Shown: positions 8,481 through 16,959, numbered from the stretch's first letter. The stretch: DNA of 51,548 nt from an uncultured Ilumatobacter sp. (GCA_938044705.1 CALIOL010000264.1:1-51548), one strand, 5' to 3'. Translations and numbers: made by a program. Notes: a model not told the origin generated them from the letters alone.

Positions 8481-9373
8481 CCCAACCGGTCCTGCAGATC
8501 GCGGGCAGCCTGGCGAGCGAGGTCGAGGCGAGCACCGAGGTTCGGAGCTCGTGTGTCCGGGAGTTCGATCACATCCGCGACGTACGCGCCGCGGTCCGGG
8601 TCGGCAAGGAACACATGCAGTCGATTGTCGATCACGTGCCCGGCCACCGGCAGCGAACACCCACTGCCGAGCTCCCCGAGAAACGCTCGTTCGACCTCGA
8701 CCTGGTAGCGGGTTTCGAGGTGGTCGATCGCTGTGAGCGCAGCGTGCGTGTCGGCGTCTCCATCGCGGCATTCGACCGCGACACAGCCCTGGCCGACCGC
8801 GGGAACGAACGCCTCGATGTCGAGTACCTGGTCGACGCGATCGGTCATGTCGAGAATCTCCAGCGCCGCAAGCGCCATGACGATTGCTCCGCCTTCGGGC
8901 ACTTTGGAGATGCGGCTGTCGATGTTGCCGCGCAACTCGACGAATTCGAGGTCGGGGCGGACCGAGGAGAGTTGGGCGCGTCGTCGCACCGAACCTGATG
9001 CGACGGTCGCACCGTGGGCCAGACCGTCGAGTGTGGCGCCGATCAAGACATCGTTGGACGAGCGTCGCTCGGTGAACGCCGCAAGGACGAGTCCCTCAGC
9101 GGTGTCGGACGGCAGGTCCTTTGCGGAATGCACCGCGAGGTCGGCGCGCCCATCGAGCACCGCCCGCTGGACCTCTTTCACGAACACCCCTTGGCCACCG
9201 ATGGAGTGCAGCGGAACGTTGTCGCCTTGCGTCCGATCGCCGATCGTGCTGATCTCGACCAGATCGACGTTGCGACCCGTTTCCGCCTCGATGAGCGACG
9301 CAACGGCGGTGGATTGCGCCATGGCCTGTCGAGACCCTCGGGTCGCAAGGCGAAGCGCAGACGATTCGGTCAT
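8477..9373 (-). CDS. hemC: Hydroxymethylbilane synthase (porphobilinogen deaminase)
   Basis: HemC polymerises four porphobilinogens into hydroxymethylbilane, using a dipyrromethane cofactor bound to a Cys. The cofactor Cys lies in LGSGCSLPVAG (about C239), and VHSAKDLPSD, ALRLATRGSRQA and QGCVAVECR are typical. From the ATG at 9373 the protein is 298 residues. A TTG at 9403 would instead overlap the hemA stop by four bases (TTGA) and add ten residues. I prefer the ATG because HemC proteins usually begin close to the LRLATRGS strand, but translational coupling argues for the TTG. Confidence 0.95.
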   Translation of the reverse strand: MTESSALRLATRGSRQAMAQSTAVASLIEAETGRNVDLVEISTIGDRTQGDNVPLHSIGGQGVFVKEVQRAVLDGRADLAVHSAKDLPSDTAEGLVLAAFTERRSSNDVLIGATLDGLAHGATVASGSVRRRAQLSSVRPDLEFVELRGNIDSRISKVPEGGAIVMALAALEILDMTDRVDQVLDIEAFVPAVGQGCVAVECRDGDADTHAALTAIDHLETRYQVEVERAFLGELGSGCSLPVAGHVIDNRLHVFLADPDRGAYVADVIELPDTRAPNLGARLDLARQAARDLQDRLG

Positions 9374-9399
9374 GAAGCCTGTGGTCCCGATGCGATCGG

Positions 9400-10659
9400 T
9401 CAACCGAGGTCGAACAGGTCGCGCACCGCAGCCGCGTTGCGGTCGCCCTGCGGCGTGCCGGCATCGCTCTTCAGGCGAATCGACGGCTCGTGAAGCAACT
9501 TCGAGACGATCCCCTTCGTGAGCGCCTCGACGGCCGAGCGATCTGCATCGGACAGCTGTGCGAGCCGGCTTGCGAACCGCTCGATCTCAGCAACCCGGAC
9601 AGCTTCGGCCGCCTGGTGCATCGACGCAACGAGGGGCGCTGCTTGGCGTGCGGTCTGTTCGACGCCGTAGTTCTCGACCTCTTCGGCCACGATGCCGCGA
9701 ACGAGGTCGGCTTCCTTGGCCCGCTTTGCACGCCCGCGGTCTGCCCAGTCGCGAAGGTCATCGAGATCGAGGACATCGACACCGTCGAGGTCGGCCACTG
9801 CCGGCTCGACATCGCGCGGAACAGCGATGTCGATGATGTGGAGCGGCCGGTCGGAGTGGGCTCGCGCTCGGGCGAGCACCTCGGTCGTGATGACGGGTTC
9901 ACCGGATCCGGTCGAGGCAACGACCACGTCGGCCGAGGCGAGCGCTGCATCGAGACGATCGAACCCGACCGTGGTGGCACCGACCCGCTGAGCCAATGCC
10001 GCACCCCGTTCCGGGGATCGGTTGACGACACAGATGTCGGCCCCGCCCGCCTTGTGCAAGGCAACAGCGACACCTTCGCCCATCGACCCAGCGCCGATGA
10101 CTGCGACGTGCTTCCCTTCGAGGTCGCCGACGACGTCCGCGAGCATCTCGACTGCTGCATGGCTCACCGACGCCGTGCCACGCCCGATGGCGGTCTCGGT
10201 GCGGGCACGCTTGCCCGTTTCCACCGCAGTTCTCATGAGAAGGTTGAGACCGGCTCGTGCGGCCGACTCTTCGCGAGCGATCTCCCAGGCGGTTCGGATC
10301 TGACCGAGGATCTCTCCTTCGCCGATCACCGCGGAATCCAAACCCGCCGCCACTTCGAACAGGTGATGGACAGCAGCCGACTCGTGCTGGCTGAACAGGT
10401 GCGGGCTCAACTCGTCGACGTCGAGCTCACCGAGTTCGCACAGGAAATCTCGAACGTCTGAGTACGCCCCGTGGAACCGCTCTGCGATGACGTACACCTC
10501 GGTGCGATTGCACGTCGACAGCACGACCGCTTCTCGAATGTTGTCTCGCACCGCAAGACCAGCCACCTGCTTGGCCAGCTCGGCGGGCGCGATGGTCAGA
10601 CGTTCGAGCAGAGGCAGCGGACCGCTGCGGTGGTTCACGCCGACGACGAGCAAAGACAT
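9400..10659 (-). CDS. hemA: Glutamyl-tRNA reductase
   Basis: HemA reduces glutamyl-tRNA(Glu) to glutamate-1-semialdehyde with NADPH, the committed step of the C5 route. The 419-residue protein has the catalytic Cys50 in VVLSTCNRTEVYV, the substrate loop GEGEILGQIRTAW and the Rossmann segment VAVIGAGSMGEGVA. A dimerisation tail contains LTKGIVSKLLHEPSIRLK. It starts 12 bp after the rex stop. A TAGGCT hexamer overlapping that stop lies 9 bp before the ATG and could be a secondary promoter. Position after rex implies NADH/NAD+ control of haem synthesis. Confidence 0.96.
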   Translation of the reverse strand: MSLLVVGVNHRSGPLPLLERLTIAPAELAKQVAGLAVRDNIREAVVLSTCNRTEVYVIAERFHGAYSDVRDFLCELGELDVDELSPHLFSQHESAAVHHLFEVAAGLDSAVIGEGEILGQIRTAWEIAREESAARAGLNLLMRTAVETGKRARTETAIGRGTASVSHAAVEMLADVVGDLEGKHVAVIGAGSMGEGVAVALHKAGGADICVVNRSPERGAALAQRVGATTVGFDRLDAALASADVVVASTGSGEPVITTEVLARARAHSDRPLHIIDIAVPRDVEPAVADLDGVDVLDLDDLRDWADRGRAKRAKEADLVRGIVAEEVENYGVEQTARQAAPLVASMHQAAEAVRVAEIERFASRLAQLSDADRSAVEALTKGIVSKLLHEPSIRLKSDAGTPQGDRNAAAVRDLFDLG

Positions 10660-10671
10660 CTGTCGACCAGC

Positions 10672-11376
10672 CTACGCCGAGGCTCCTCGGCCGCGTGGAC
10701 CGGGGACAGCCTGCAATTTGGTTGCCTGGCGGGCATTGGCTCGACGCTGCTCGTGGTAGCTGAGAATCTGGAGTTCGACGGCGAGATCGACTTTGCGAAC
10801 GCTGATTCCGTGAGGCGTATTCACGATTGCGGGAGCGAAGTTCAACACGCTGGTGACACCGGCGGCGACCAACGCATCGGCCGCATCTTGCGCCGCAGGA
10901 CCGGGTGTCGCGATCACACCGATCGCAATGTCACGCGACTGGACGATCTGCGCGAGCTCGTCGATGTGACGGACTCGAACTCCACCGATCACGCTACCGA
11001 TCTTGTCCTCGGCGACATCGACGATGCCCCCGACCGGGAAGCCGCGTTCTCCGAAACCTCCGTACCCCGAGAGCGCCTGGCCCAAGTTGCCGGCGCCGAC
11101 GATCACGACATGCCATTCATGAGTGAGCCCGAGCTCGCGTTTGATCTGGAACACGAGGAACTCGACGTCGTAGCCGACACCGCGCGTTCCATAGCTGCCC
11201 AGGTACGACAGGTCTTTGCGAACCTTGGCCGCGTTCACCCCACCGAGCGTCGCGAGCTCTTCAGACGAGATGTTCGTGATTCCTGCTTCGAACTGTTCGG
11301 AGAGCAACTGGAGGTACACGGGCAAACGCGCCACCGTTGCTTCGGGGATCCGTCGTCGAGTCCGCTGGCCAGCCAC
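10672..11376 (-). CDS. rex: Redox-sensing transcriptional repressor Rex
   Basis: Rex senses the NADH/NAD+ ratio and leaves DNA when NADH is high. The 234-residue protein has an N-terminal winged helix (ISSEELATLGGVNAAKVRKDLSYLGSYGTRGVGYDV, split here as a continuous family hallmark), then a Rossmann NAD(H) domain with VVIVGAGNLGQAL, IGVIATPGPAAQDAAD and a C-terminal VDLAVELQILSYHEQ helix. The GTG start at 11376 has TATGTT 6 bp upstream. The operator TTGTGAAAGTGTGCACAA lies across the -35 region, so the gene very likely represses itself and the haem genes behind it. Confidence 0.96.
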   Translation of the reverse strand: MAGQRTRRRIPEATVARLPVYLQLLSEQFEAGITNISSEELATLGGVNAAKVRKDLSYLGSYGTRGVGYDVEFLVFQIKRELGLTHEWHVVIVGAGNLGQALSGYGGFGERGFPVGGIVDVAEDKIGSVIGGVRVRHIDELAQIVQSRDIAIGVIATPGPAAQDAADALVAAGVTSVLNFAPAIVNTPHGISVRKVDLAVELQILSYHEQRRANARQATKLQAVPGPRGRGASA

Positions 11377-11382
11377 GACTCC

Positions 11383-11412
11383 AACATAAGGCGCTTGTGC
11401 ACACTTTCACAA
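11383..11412 (-). promoter_or_regulatory. rex promoter with overlapping Rex operator (ROP)
   Basis: On the minus strand TTGTGAAAGTGTGCACAA (11412 to 11395) matches the ROP consensus, TTGTG-n8-CACAA with the extra AAA. Its first six bases can act as the -35; an 18-bp spacer leads to TATGTT (11388-11383), 6 bp before the rex GTG. Rex bound here would block RNA polymerase. The match is seen directly; the regulation is inferred from the known Rex family. Confidence 0.85.
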
Positions 11413-11450
11413 AGCCGTGCACGCGCTTTTCGCTCGCTGTAACGGATGTC

Positions 11451-12944
11451 TCAGATGGGGAGCTGGCGTCGAACCAGCTTGCCGGTGACATTGCGCGGCA
11501 GTTCGTCGACGAACATGATCTTGTTCGGGCACTTGTACCGAGCAACGTGATCGAGGCAGTACTCGACCAGCGACTCCTCATCGACGTCCGAACCGTCAGC
11601 GGCAACCACGAACGCCTTCACCGCCTCGCCGGTGTGCGGGTGCGGCACGCCGACTACCCCGGCTTCAGCAACATCGGGGTGCGTGTTGAGCACGTCTTCG
11701 ACCTCGGCCGGGTACACGTTGAAGCCTGACACGATGACGAGGTCCTTGGCGCGGTCGACGAGCCACAAGAACCCGTCGTCGTCGACGGTGGCCATGTCGC
11801 CGGTCTTGAGCCACCCGTCTTCGGTGAGCACCGCATCGGTGGCATCGGCATCTCGGAAGTACCCGGCGAACACGTTCGGGCCCTTGACCCAGATCTCACC
11901 GACGTCGCCAGCGGGGATGTCACCGTCGTCGTTGACGAGGCGGACGTGTACGCCGTCGAGCACTCGACCGACGGATCCGAAACGCACATCGCCACCGGCC
12001 GAGGACGTCACGATCGGTGCCGCCTCGGTGAGCCCGTATCCCTCTCGAATCTCGACACCGAACCGGTCGCGCATGAGTTGTGCGGTCGCGATGGGAAGTC
12101 GCGAAGCGCCGGACAGCGCGAGCCGAACCGTCGCGAACTCGCTTCCCTCCAACTGGTCGAAGTACGCGAACGCCGACCACATCGACGGCGAACCCGGGAG
12201 CACCGTGACGCCGCGTTCCGCGATGGTCTCGATCGCGGTCGCCGGATCGAACCGCTGGACGAGCAGCACCGTGGCTCCGACGGACAACCCCATCGTCATG
12301 GCGACATTGAGCCCGAAGATGTGGAAGAGCGGCAGCACGGTGTACACGACGTCCCCACCGACGACGTGGTCGCCGGTCGTGAGGCTCTGCGCGAGGTTGG
12401 CAGCGAGGTTGCCGTGGGTGAGCATCGCCGCACGTGGATGCCCGGCGGTGCCGCTCGTGAAGATCAACGTCGCAAGATGCTCTTCATCCACGTCCACGAT
12501 GTCGACGGGGGCCGCTGCGAGCAACTCCCCGATCGGGATCGCTCCTTCGGGTCCGCTGGCAGGGTCACAGCTGACGACGGTGCTCACGGACGGGACCTTG
12601 GAACGATCGACGTTGTTCCAGGTCGCCGTGCTCACCTTCTCGATCACGACCACCTTCGCCGAGACGTTCGAGATCTCCGCCTCCAGCTCCGGCGCCGGGC
12701 TCAGCGGATTCAACGGAACCGCAACCGCTCCCAAGCCGAGAGTTGCGAAGTACGTGACGACGAAGTGGCGCGAGTTGCTGCAGAGGATGGCGATCCGATC
12801 TCCGTCGCCGACGCCGATCGACGCGAGGCCACCCCGCAGACGCTCGATCTGCTCGTACAGGGCGGCGAAGGTCGTGGGGCGTCCGCGACTGATCAACGCA
12901 ACAGCGTCGGGATCGTGACCTTCGATGACTCGGGCGAGGTTCAT
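11451..12944 (-). CDS. Acyl-CoA ligase of the AMP-forming (FadD-like) family
   Basis: The 497-residue enzyme should activate a carboxylic acid to its acyl-CoA via an acyl-adenylate. The AMP-binding core LIFTSGTAGHPRAAMLTHGN, the GYGLTEAAP motif, the hinge segment GWLKTGDMATVDDDGF and the C-terminal catalytic lysine in PRNVTGKLVRR are all present. Substrate cannot be told from motifs; medium- or long-chain fatty acids are most likely. Its ATG lies 2 bp after the stop of a 27-codon ORF, itself 12 bp after the SAM hydrolase gene, so the three look like one translationally coupled unit. Confidence 0.9.
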   Translation of the reverse strand: MNLARVIEGHDPDAVALISRGRPTTFAALYEQIERLRGGLASIGVGDGDRIAILCSNSRHFVVTYFATLGLGAVAVPLNPLSPAPELEAEISNVSAKVVVIEKVSTATWNNVDRSKVPSVSTVVSCDPASGPEGAIPIGELLAAAPVDIVDVDEEHLATLIFTSGTAGHPRAAMLTHGNLAANLAQSLTTGDHVVGGDVVYTVLPLFHIFGLNVAMTMGLSVGATVLLVQRFDPATAIETIAERGVTVLPGSPSMWSAFAYFDQLEGSEFATVRLALSGASRLPIATAQLMRDRFGVEIREGYGLTEAAPIVTSSAGGDVRFGSVGRVLDGVHVRLVNDDGDIPAGDVGEIWVKGPNVFAGYFRDADATDAVLTEDGWLKTGDMATVDDDGFLWLVDRAKDLVIVSGFNVYPAEVEDVLNTHPDVAEAGVVGVPHPHTGEAVKAFVVAADGSDVDEESLVEYCLDHVARYKCPNKIMFVDELPRNVTGKLVRRQLPI

Positions 12945-12946
12945 GA

Positions 12947-13030
12947 TCAGAGCCGGAGCAGGGAGACGATGCCGGCGATCAGGATCGCAGCGAGCAGGAG
13001 GCCGAGAGTGAGCGTGACAGCGGGGCGCAT
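12947..13030 (-). CDS. 27-residue membrane micro-ORF
   Basis: A short ORF starts at ATG 13030 and stops at 12947. It begins MRPAVTLTL and ends IVSLLRL. The middle is entirely hydrophobic (LGLLLAAILIAGIV), so the product would be a single membrane helix with an Arg at each end. It fills the gap between the SAM hydrolase stop (12 bp upstream) and the acyl-CoA ligase ATG (2 bp downstream), as a real operon gene would. No clear Shine-Dalgarno is visible, so coupling to the upstream stop would be needed. It could instead be a non-coding spacer that happens to be open. Confidence 0.55.
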   Translation of the reverse strand: MRPAVTLTLGLLLAAILIAGIVSLLRL

Positions 13031-13042
13031 CGATCCGAGACG

Positions 13043-13933
13043 CTAACGGCTTGTGAGGTCGACGCTCACCACAGGGATCTCGGCGACCGAAGCGGCATCG
13101 TCGTCGAGCGGACTGATGACGACCTGATCTCCATCGTCGATACCGAGCTCCTCGGCGGCTGAGCGCTGGTTCATCACCACCGCCAACATGCCGTTCGAGT
13201 CGGTCACGAGACCGACAGCGCCAGTGTCGACGTCGGCAAACGAGGTGACCCGCCGGGCGACCCGCGTCGTGCCTCCTGTCGCATGACTCGGAGCACTGAT
13301 CCTGATCTCCAGGGTGTCTCCGAACGTCGAGGGAATGTCGTCCGGACCGACGTTGAGTTGCACGTTGCCGAAGCGATCGGTCCAGAGCGCTTGGGCGATT
13401 GCGGTCGATTCATCGACTTGAGGGAGAGGAACCATTCCGGGGAACAGAACGTCAGCCTCCACAGCGTCGCCCAGTTCCAGAAGGTCGACGCCGTTACACA
13501 GGTGCGCGGCAGCCGGAGCAAAGATGTCCCGCCCATCGAACGTGGCGCCCGGCGCCTCGAGCTGATAGTCGGCGTTGGTCAGCGAGACTGCCCTGCCAGC
13601 TCCACCCGCCATCGCGACCGCCGGAGCGAGCACTCCGTTGTCCGGTCCGACGAGCACGCCTTCGCCGCCTGCGACCTCGATGGCGATTCCCCGCCGATCC
13701 GTTCCCACTCCCGGGTCGACGACGGCGACGATCACACCCGACGCGACGTAGCTGATCGATCGAGCCAGCGCGAGTGACCCGGCGCGTACGTCGAACGGAG
13801 CGATGCCGTGTGTGAGGTCGATGACGCTGACGTGCGGAGCGAGGTCCCGGATCACCGACTTGACCACGCCGACGAACTCGTCGTCGGTTCCGTAGTCGGA
13901 CAAGAAAGAGATGGTGTCGTACCGGCGTCCCAT
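13043..13933 (-). CDS. S-adenosyl-L-methionine hydrolase (adenosine-forming), DUF62
   Basis: Members of this family (relatives of fluorinase and chlorinase) hydrolyse SAM to adenosine and methionine, using an activated water. Family signatures are ISFLSDYGTDDEFVGVVK, IDLTHGIAPFDVRAG, VVDPGVGT, LVGPDNGVL, GRDIFAPAAAHL and TDRFGNVQLN; the D-x-H segment of hydroxide-type enzymes is present. Length (296) is normal. The ATG has GGAGG upstream and a TAGTTT box 10 bp before it. It leads a unit with the micro-ORF and the acyl-CoA ligase. Confidence 0.9.
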   Translation of the reverse strand: MGRRYDTISFLSDYGTDDEFVGVVKSVIRDLAPHVSVIDLTHGIAPFDVRAGSLALARSISYVASGVIVAVVDPGVGTDRRGIAIEVAGGEGVLVGPDNGVLAPAVAMAGGAGRAVSLTNADYQLEAPGATFDGRDIFAPAAAHLCNGVDLLELGDAVEADVLFPGMVPLPQVDESTAIAQALWTDRFGNVQLNVGPDDIPSTFGDTLEIRISAPSHATGGTTRVARRVTSFADVDTGAVGLVTDSNGMLAVVMNQRSAAEELGIDDGDQVVISPLDDDAASVAEIPVVSVDLTSR

Positions 13934-13943
13934 GGGACCTCCG

Positions 13944-13949
13944 AAACTA
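13944..13949 (-). promoter_or_regulatory. -10-like box (TAGTTT) of the SAM hydrolase gene
   Basis: TAGTTT on the minus strand ends 10 bp before the ATG at 13933, with GGAGG in between. Confidence 0.35.
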
Positions 13950-13984
13950 TCTCGGATCGTCAGAACCGCCCCCGAGACGCGGCG

Positions 13985-14019
13985 AGGGCTGGTGCCAACC
14001 CCCCGAAGGCACCAGCCCT
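13985..14019 (-). terminator. Strong hairpin between proC and the SAM hydrolase gene
   Basis: AGGGCTGGTGCC (13985-13996) and GGCACCAGCCCT (14008-14019) form a perfect 12-bp stem with an 11-nt loop. It has no U-tract. It lies upstream of the SAM hydrolase -10 box and so more likely ends proC transcription, about 180 bp after its stop. A second small stem (CGCTGTT, 14025-14031, with AACAGCG, 14047-14053) lies just beside it. Confidence 0.5.
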
Positions 14020-14197
14020 GCCGGCGCTGTTCGTTCGATCACTGTCAACAGCGAACGCTCGAACGCGTCTCCACGGTCGTGAGGATAGGGGGCGATCCGC
14101 GATGTGAAAAGGGGCACAATCGAAAAACATGCGTGTAACACCGCCAAATGTTTCGCTTGCTGTCAAGAAGGTGGTCGGACAGTGAGCGTCCGGCTAC

Positions 14198-14983
14198 TCA
14201 GCCGAGTTCGCGACTGCGTTCCGTTGCTGCGCGAACGACGTCGGCAACGATCGTCTCGAAGCCCGCTGCTTCGAACCGAGCGAGTCCCGCGGCCGTGGTC
14301 CCACCCGGCGACGTGACGTTCACGCGGAGCTGCGTTGCATCGCGATCGCGGTCGAGCAGCGTCGCCGAGCCGAGCAGCAACTGCGCGACGACGCGCTCGG
14401 CAACCTCTGGCTCGAGCCCTTCGGCGACCGCGGCAGCGGTGAGTGCCTCGGCGAGCAGGAACACGTAGGCGGGACCCGACCCTGCGACTCCGGTGAACAC
14501 GTCCAACAGCGATTCGTCGAGACGCTCGACGATCCCGACGGAGCCAAGCACCTCCGTCGCCCAATCGAGGTCGGCCGCAACCGCGCCGGCTCCCCCGGCA
14601 ATCGCCGAGGCTCCCCTGCCGACCAGGGCCGGCGTGTTCGGCATCGCCCTCACGACCGCGACGCCCTCGCCCGCCGCAGCCTCGAGCCTCGCGAGTGTGA
14701 CCCCGGCGGCGATCGACAGGACACGCGTGGCGCCCCGCTCGACGGCGGCCGTCACCGCATCGGGCACATCGTTCGGCTTGACGGCGATCACGGCGGCACC
14801 AGCCTGTGGGACCTCCTCGCTCACCAGCACGCCGGGGAACATCGCAGCGAGTTCGCCACGTCGCGTATCGAGACGCTCCACGACCGCCAACGACTCAGGA
14901 AGAAACAGCCCGGAGCCGATCATTCCGCCCAGCAGCGCGGCACCCATGTTGCCGCCACCGATCATCACCACATCGACGCTCAT
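14198..14983 (-). CDS. proC: Pyrroline-5-carboxylate reductase
   Basis: ProC makes proline from 1-pyrroline-5-carboxylate with NAD(P)H. The 261-residue protein begins MSVDVVMIGGGNMGAALLGG (Rossmann motif), has VIAVKPNDVPD and VRAMPNTPALVGRGASAIAG, and ends with the family hallmark ESLLDVFTGVAGSGPAYVFL followed by NVTSPGGTTAAGL. The ATG at 14983 is chosen because the Rossmann strand starts two residues later and TACGGT lies 7 bp upstream. It is the last gene of the minus-strand run moaD-like, rsiG, mshA, ybjN, but appears to have its own promoter. Confidence 0.95.
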   Translation of the reverse strand: MSVDVVMIGGGNMGAALLGGMIGSGLFLPESLAVVERLDTRRGELAAMFPGVLVSEEVPQAGAAVIAVKPNDVPDAVTAAVERGATRVLSIAAGVTLARLEAAAGEGVAVVRAMPNTPALVGRGASAIAGGAGAVAADLDWATEVLGSVGIVERLDESLLDVFTGVAGSGPAYVFLLAEALTAAAVAEGLEPEVAERVVAQLLLGSATLLDRDRDATQLRVNVTSPGGTTAAGLARFEAAGFETIVADVVRAATERSRELG

Positions 14984-14990
14984 CGTCGAG

Positions 14991-14996
14991 ACCGTA
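14991..14996 (-). promoter_or_regulatory. -10-like box (TACGGT) of proC
   Basis: TACGGT on the minus strand ends 7 bp before the proC ATG, consistent with a leaderless mRNA. Confidence 0.4.
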
Positions 14997-15022
14997 CTTG
15001 TCCGGCGACCCCACGACGCGGG

Positions 15023-15073
15023 GCCCGGGCGGGTGCGAGAGGACCGACTCCCCCGAGATGCACCCACCCGGGC
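15023..15073 (-). terminator. Long GC hairpin after the ybjN-like gene
   Basis: GCCCGGGCGGGTGC (15023-15036) pairs with GCACCCACCCGGGC (15060-15073), 13 of 14 positions, across a 23-nt loop. It sits between the ybjN-like stop and the proC promoter and is the natural end of the mshA-ybjN transcript. There is no U-tract, as is common for hairpins in high-GC actinobacteria. Confidence 0.55.
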
Positions 15074-15146
15074 ACCTTCTCAGTGGGTGGTCGGGCGCCG
15101 AAACAGGAAACGGCGAGGACACCGGGCGTCAGCCGTCTCCAGCGAT

Positions 15147-15647
15147 TCAGGCGTCGTTCGCGAATCGGCTCGCGAAACCGATCTTCAACAGCGACGAGAA
15201 TGCCTGCTCGACGGTGGCGTACAGCGTTCCGAGGATCCGGTCGATGTCGGACTTTTCGACGACCGAGCTCGACAGCTCGCCGCGTAAGAACACCGCGTCT
15301 TCGACGCCGATCGAGAAGTGCGCGCCGACGAGCCGCTCGTTGCGACGCAGCAGGTGCTCGAACAGCTCGCGTTCGTTCTCCTCTGGCGCAGGCATCACGT
15401 AGGTCTCGTAGCGCAACGTCCGCTGGCCGAGGGTCAACCACACGGTCGTGAATTCCTTTTCCTCACCGCGCATGCGAACGAACCACCGCAGTGCGCCGTC
15501 GTCGGACCGGTCGATCGCGACGATGTGGTCGTACTCGGCATCGAGTTCGCCCACCCACTCGTCGATGCGTCGTTCCAGCACGGCGAGTTCCTCTGCGTTC
15601 ATCGCGTCCGCTGCGGACTCGTGGCCATCCTGCGATCCGTCACGCAT
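15147..15647 (-). CDS. YbjN-domain protein
   Basis: The 166-residue acidic protein has the YbjN/secretion-chaperone-like fold signature: FVRMRGEEKEFTTVWLTLGQRTLRYETYVMPAPEEN, read as alternating beta strands, then ELFEHLLRRNERLVGAHFSIG. The molecular role of this family is not established. Its ATG overlaps the 3' end of mshA by 8 bp and has GAGG at a good distance, so the two genes are coupled. An mshA-ybjN pair is a common actinobacterial arrangement. Confidence 0.85.
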   Translation of the reverse strand: MRDGSQDGHESAADAMNAEELAVLERRIDEWVGELDAEYDHIVAIDRSDDGALRWFVRMRGEEKEFTTVWLTLGQRTLRYETYVMPAPEENERELFEHLLRRNERLVGAHFSIGVEDAVFLRGELSSSVVEKSDIDRILGTLYATVEQAFSSLLKIGFASRFANDA

Positions 15648-16959
15648 CAGCGACCTCGATCGTCGCAGCGGGCTCCGAGATCAGATCGGGGTTCGGGTTC
15701 TCACAGCTCACCAGGTCGCCGTGCACGAGATCCTCGTACAGGCCACTGAGTCGTTGCGCTGCGGCGCGCCACGTGTAGTCGCCGGCGCGAACCACTCCGG
15801 CCTTGCCCATCGAGGCGCGCAGCTCGTCATCGCTCAGTATTTCCGCCATGGCCGCGGCGTAGTCGGCAGGATTGCGGCCATCGATCAGCCTGCCGGTCTC
15901 GCCGTCGTCGACAAGGCTCAACAGCCCGCCGACCGCACTCGCGACGACCGGGGTTCCGCATGCAGCAGCCTCGAGCGCGACCAACCCGAAGCTCTCGGAG
16001 CGGCTCGGGACGACGACGATGTCGGCGGCGCGGTAATAGGTCGACAGGATGTGGTGCGGCTGCGGCGCGACGAAATCGACGTAGTCGTGCAGGTCGAGTT
16101 CGTCGACGAGGTCGTGGGCTCGGTCCTCTTCGACGCCGCCGTTGCGGCCCGAGGCTCCGCCGACGATGAGGAGACGAGCGTCTCCGTGACCCAACTCGTG
16201 AAGGCCTGCCAGCGCCTGAATGGCAACGTCGGGACCCTTGAGCGGCTGGATGCGGCCCACGAACACGATCAGCGGAACCTGCTTGTCGATGCCCAACGCG
16301 TGCCGGGCTCCCCCTTGATCGCCCGGGGTGAAGAACGCATGCTCGACGCCGGGAGCGATGATCTCGATCCGACCGTTCGGGTCACCGTAGAGGCGGCGGA
16401 ACTGCTCTTCCTCTTCGACGCAGCTGACGCAGATCGCGTCCGACCCACGAATGATCTCCGCCTCAGCGCGATCGCGCCACTCGGGTTCGGGATCCCCGCC
16501 CTCGGCCTTGACCCTGGCAAGCGTGTGGAACGTCGACACGAACGGAACGTCGAGCACATGCTTGAGGTGGTGCCCGACCACGCCGCTTAGCCAGTAGTTG
16601 CCATGGATCACGTCAGGAGCGCCGTTGTCGTCGAACCATCGCATCACTCCGGCACAGAACTGGTCGGAGATGTCTGCCAGCGCTTCTTTCGGCAGGTGGT
16701 GAGGGCCAGCTTCGATGTGCACCACGCGATGATTCGGCTCCACGAAGACTTCCGGCGCGAGCCCTTCGCGATCGGCTCGCGTGAACGTCACACATTCCAC
16801 ACCCGACTGCGAGAGCGCCGACATCAACTCTCTGACGTAGACGTTCATCCCCCCGCTGTCACCCGAGCCGGGCTGCAGCAACGGCGACGTGTGGAGCGAG
16901 ATCACCGCGACTCGTCGCGGTCTCGCAGGGGTCGCGTCAGCTGAGAGCCGTTCGCTCAT
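15640..16959 (-). CDS. mshA: D-inositol-3-phosphate glycosyltransferase
   Basis: MshA transfers GlcNAc from UDP-GlcNAc to inositol-3-phosphate, the first step of mycothiol synthesis, the main low-molecular-weight thiol of actinobacteria. The 439-residue GT4 enzyme has the N-terminal loop VISLHTSPLLQPGSGDSGGMNVYV (first part is the family hallmark), HGNYWLSGVVGHHL, FVGRIQPLKGPDVAI and the GT4 glutamate motif SESFGLVALEAAACGTPVVA. The ATG at 16959 is the first after the rsiG stop, 20 bp away. This gene is strong evidence for an actinobacterial host. Confidence 0.94.
   Translation of the reverse strand: MSERLSADATPARPRRVAVISLHTSPLLQPGSGDSGGMNVYVRELMSALSQSGVECVTFTRADREGLAPEVFVEPNHRVVHIEAGPHHLPKEALADISDQFCAGVMRWFDDNGAPDVIHGNYWLSGVVGHHLKHVLDVPFVSTFHTLARVKAEGGDPEPEWRDRAEAEIIRGSDAICVSCVEEEEQFRRLYGDPNGRIEIIAPGVEHAFFTPGDQGGARHALGIDKQVPLIVFVGRIQPLKGPDVAIQALAGLHELGHGDARLLIVGGASGRNGGVEEDRAHDLVDELDLHDYVDFVAPQPHHILSTYYRAADIVVVPSRSESFGLVALEAAACGTPVVASAVGGLLSLVDDGETGRLIDGRNPADYAAAMAEILSDDELRASMGKAGVVRAGDYTWRAAAQRLSGLYEDLVHGDLVSCENPNPDLISEPAATIEVADA

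Noticed and set aside
14129-14185. 18-codon ORF MRVTPPNVSLAVKKVVGQ after proC
   Set aside because: No well-spaced ribosome site, no neighbour coupling and no known family. Kept only as a remark in the spacer finding.
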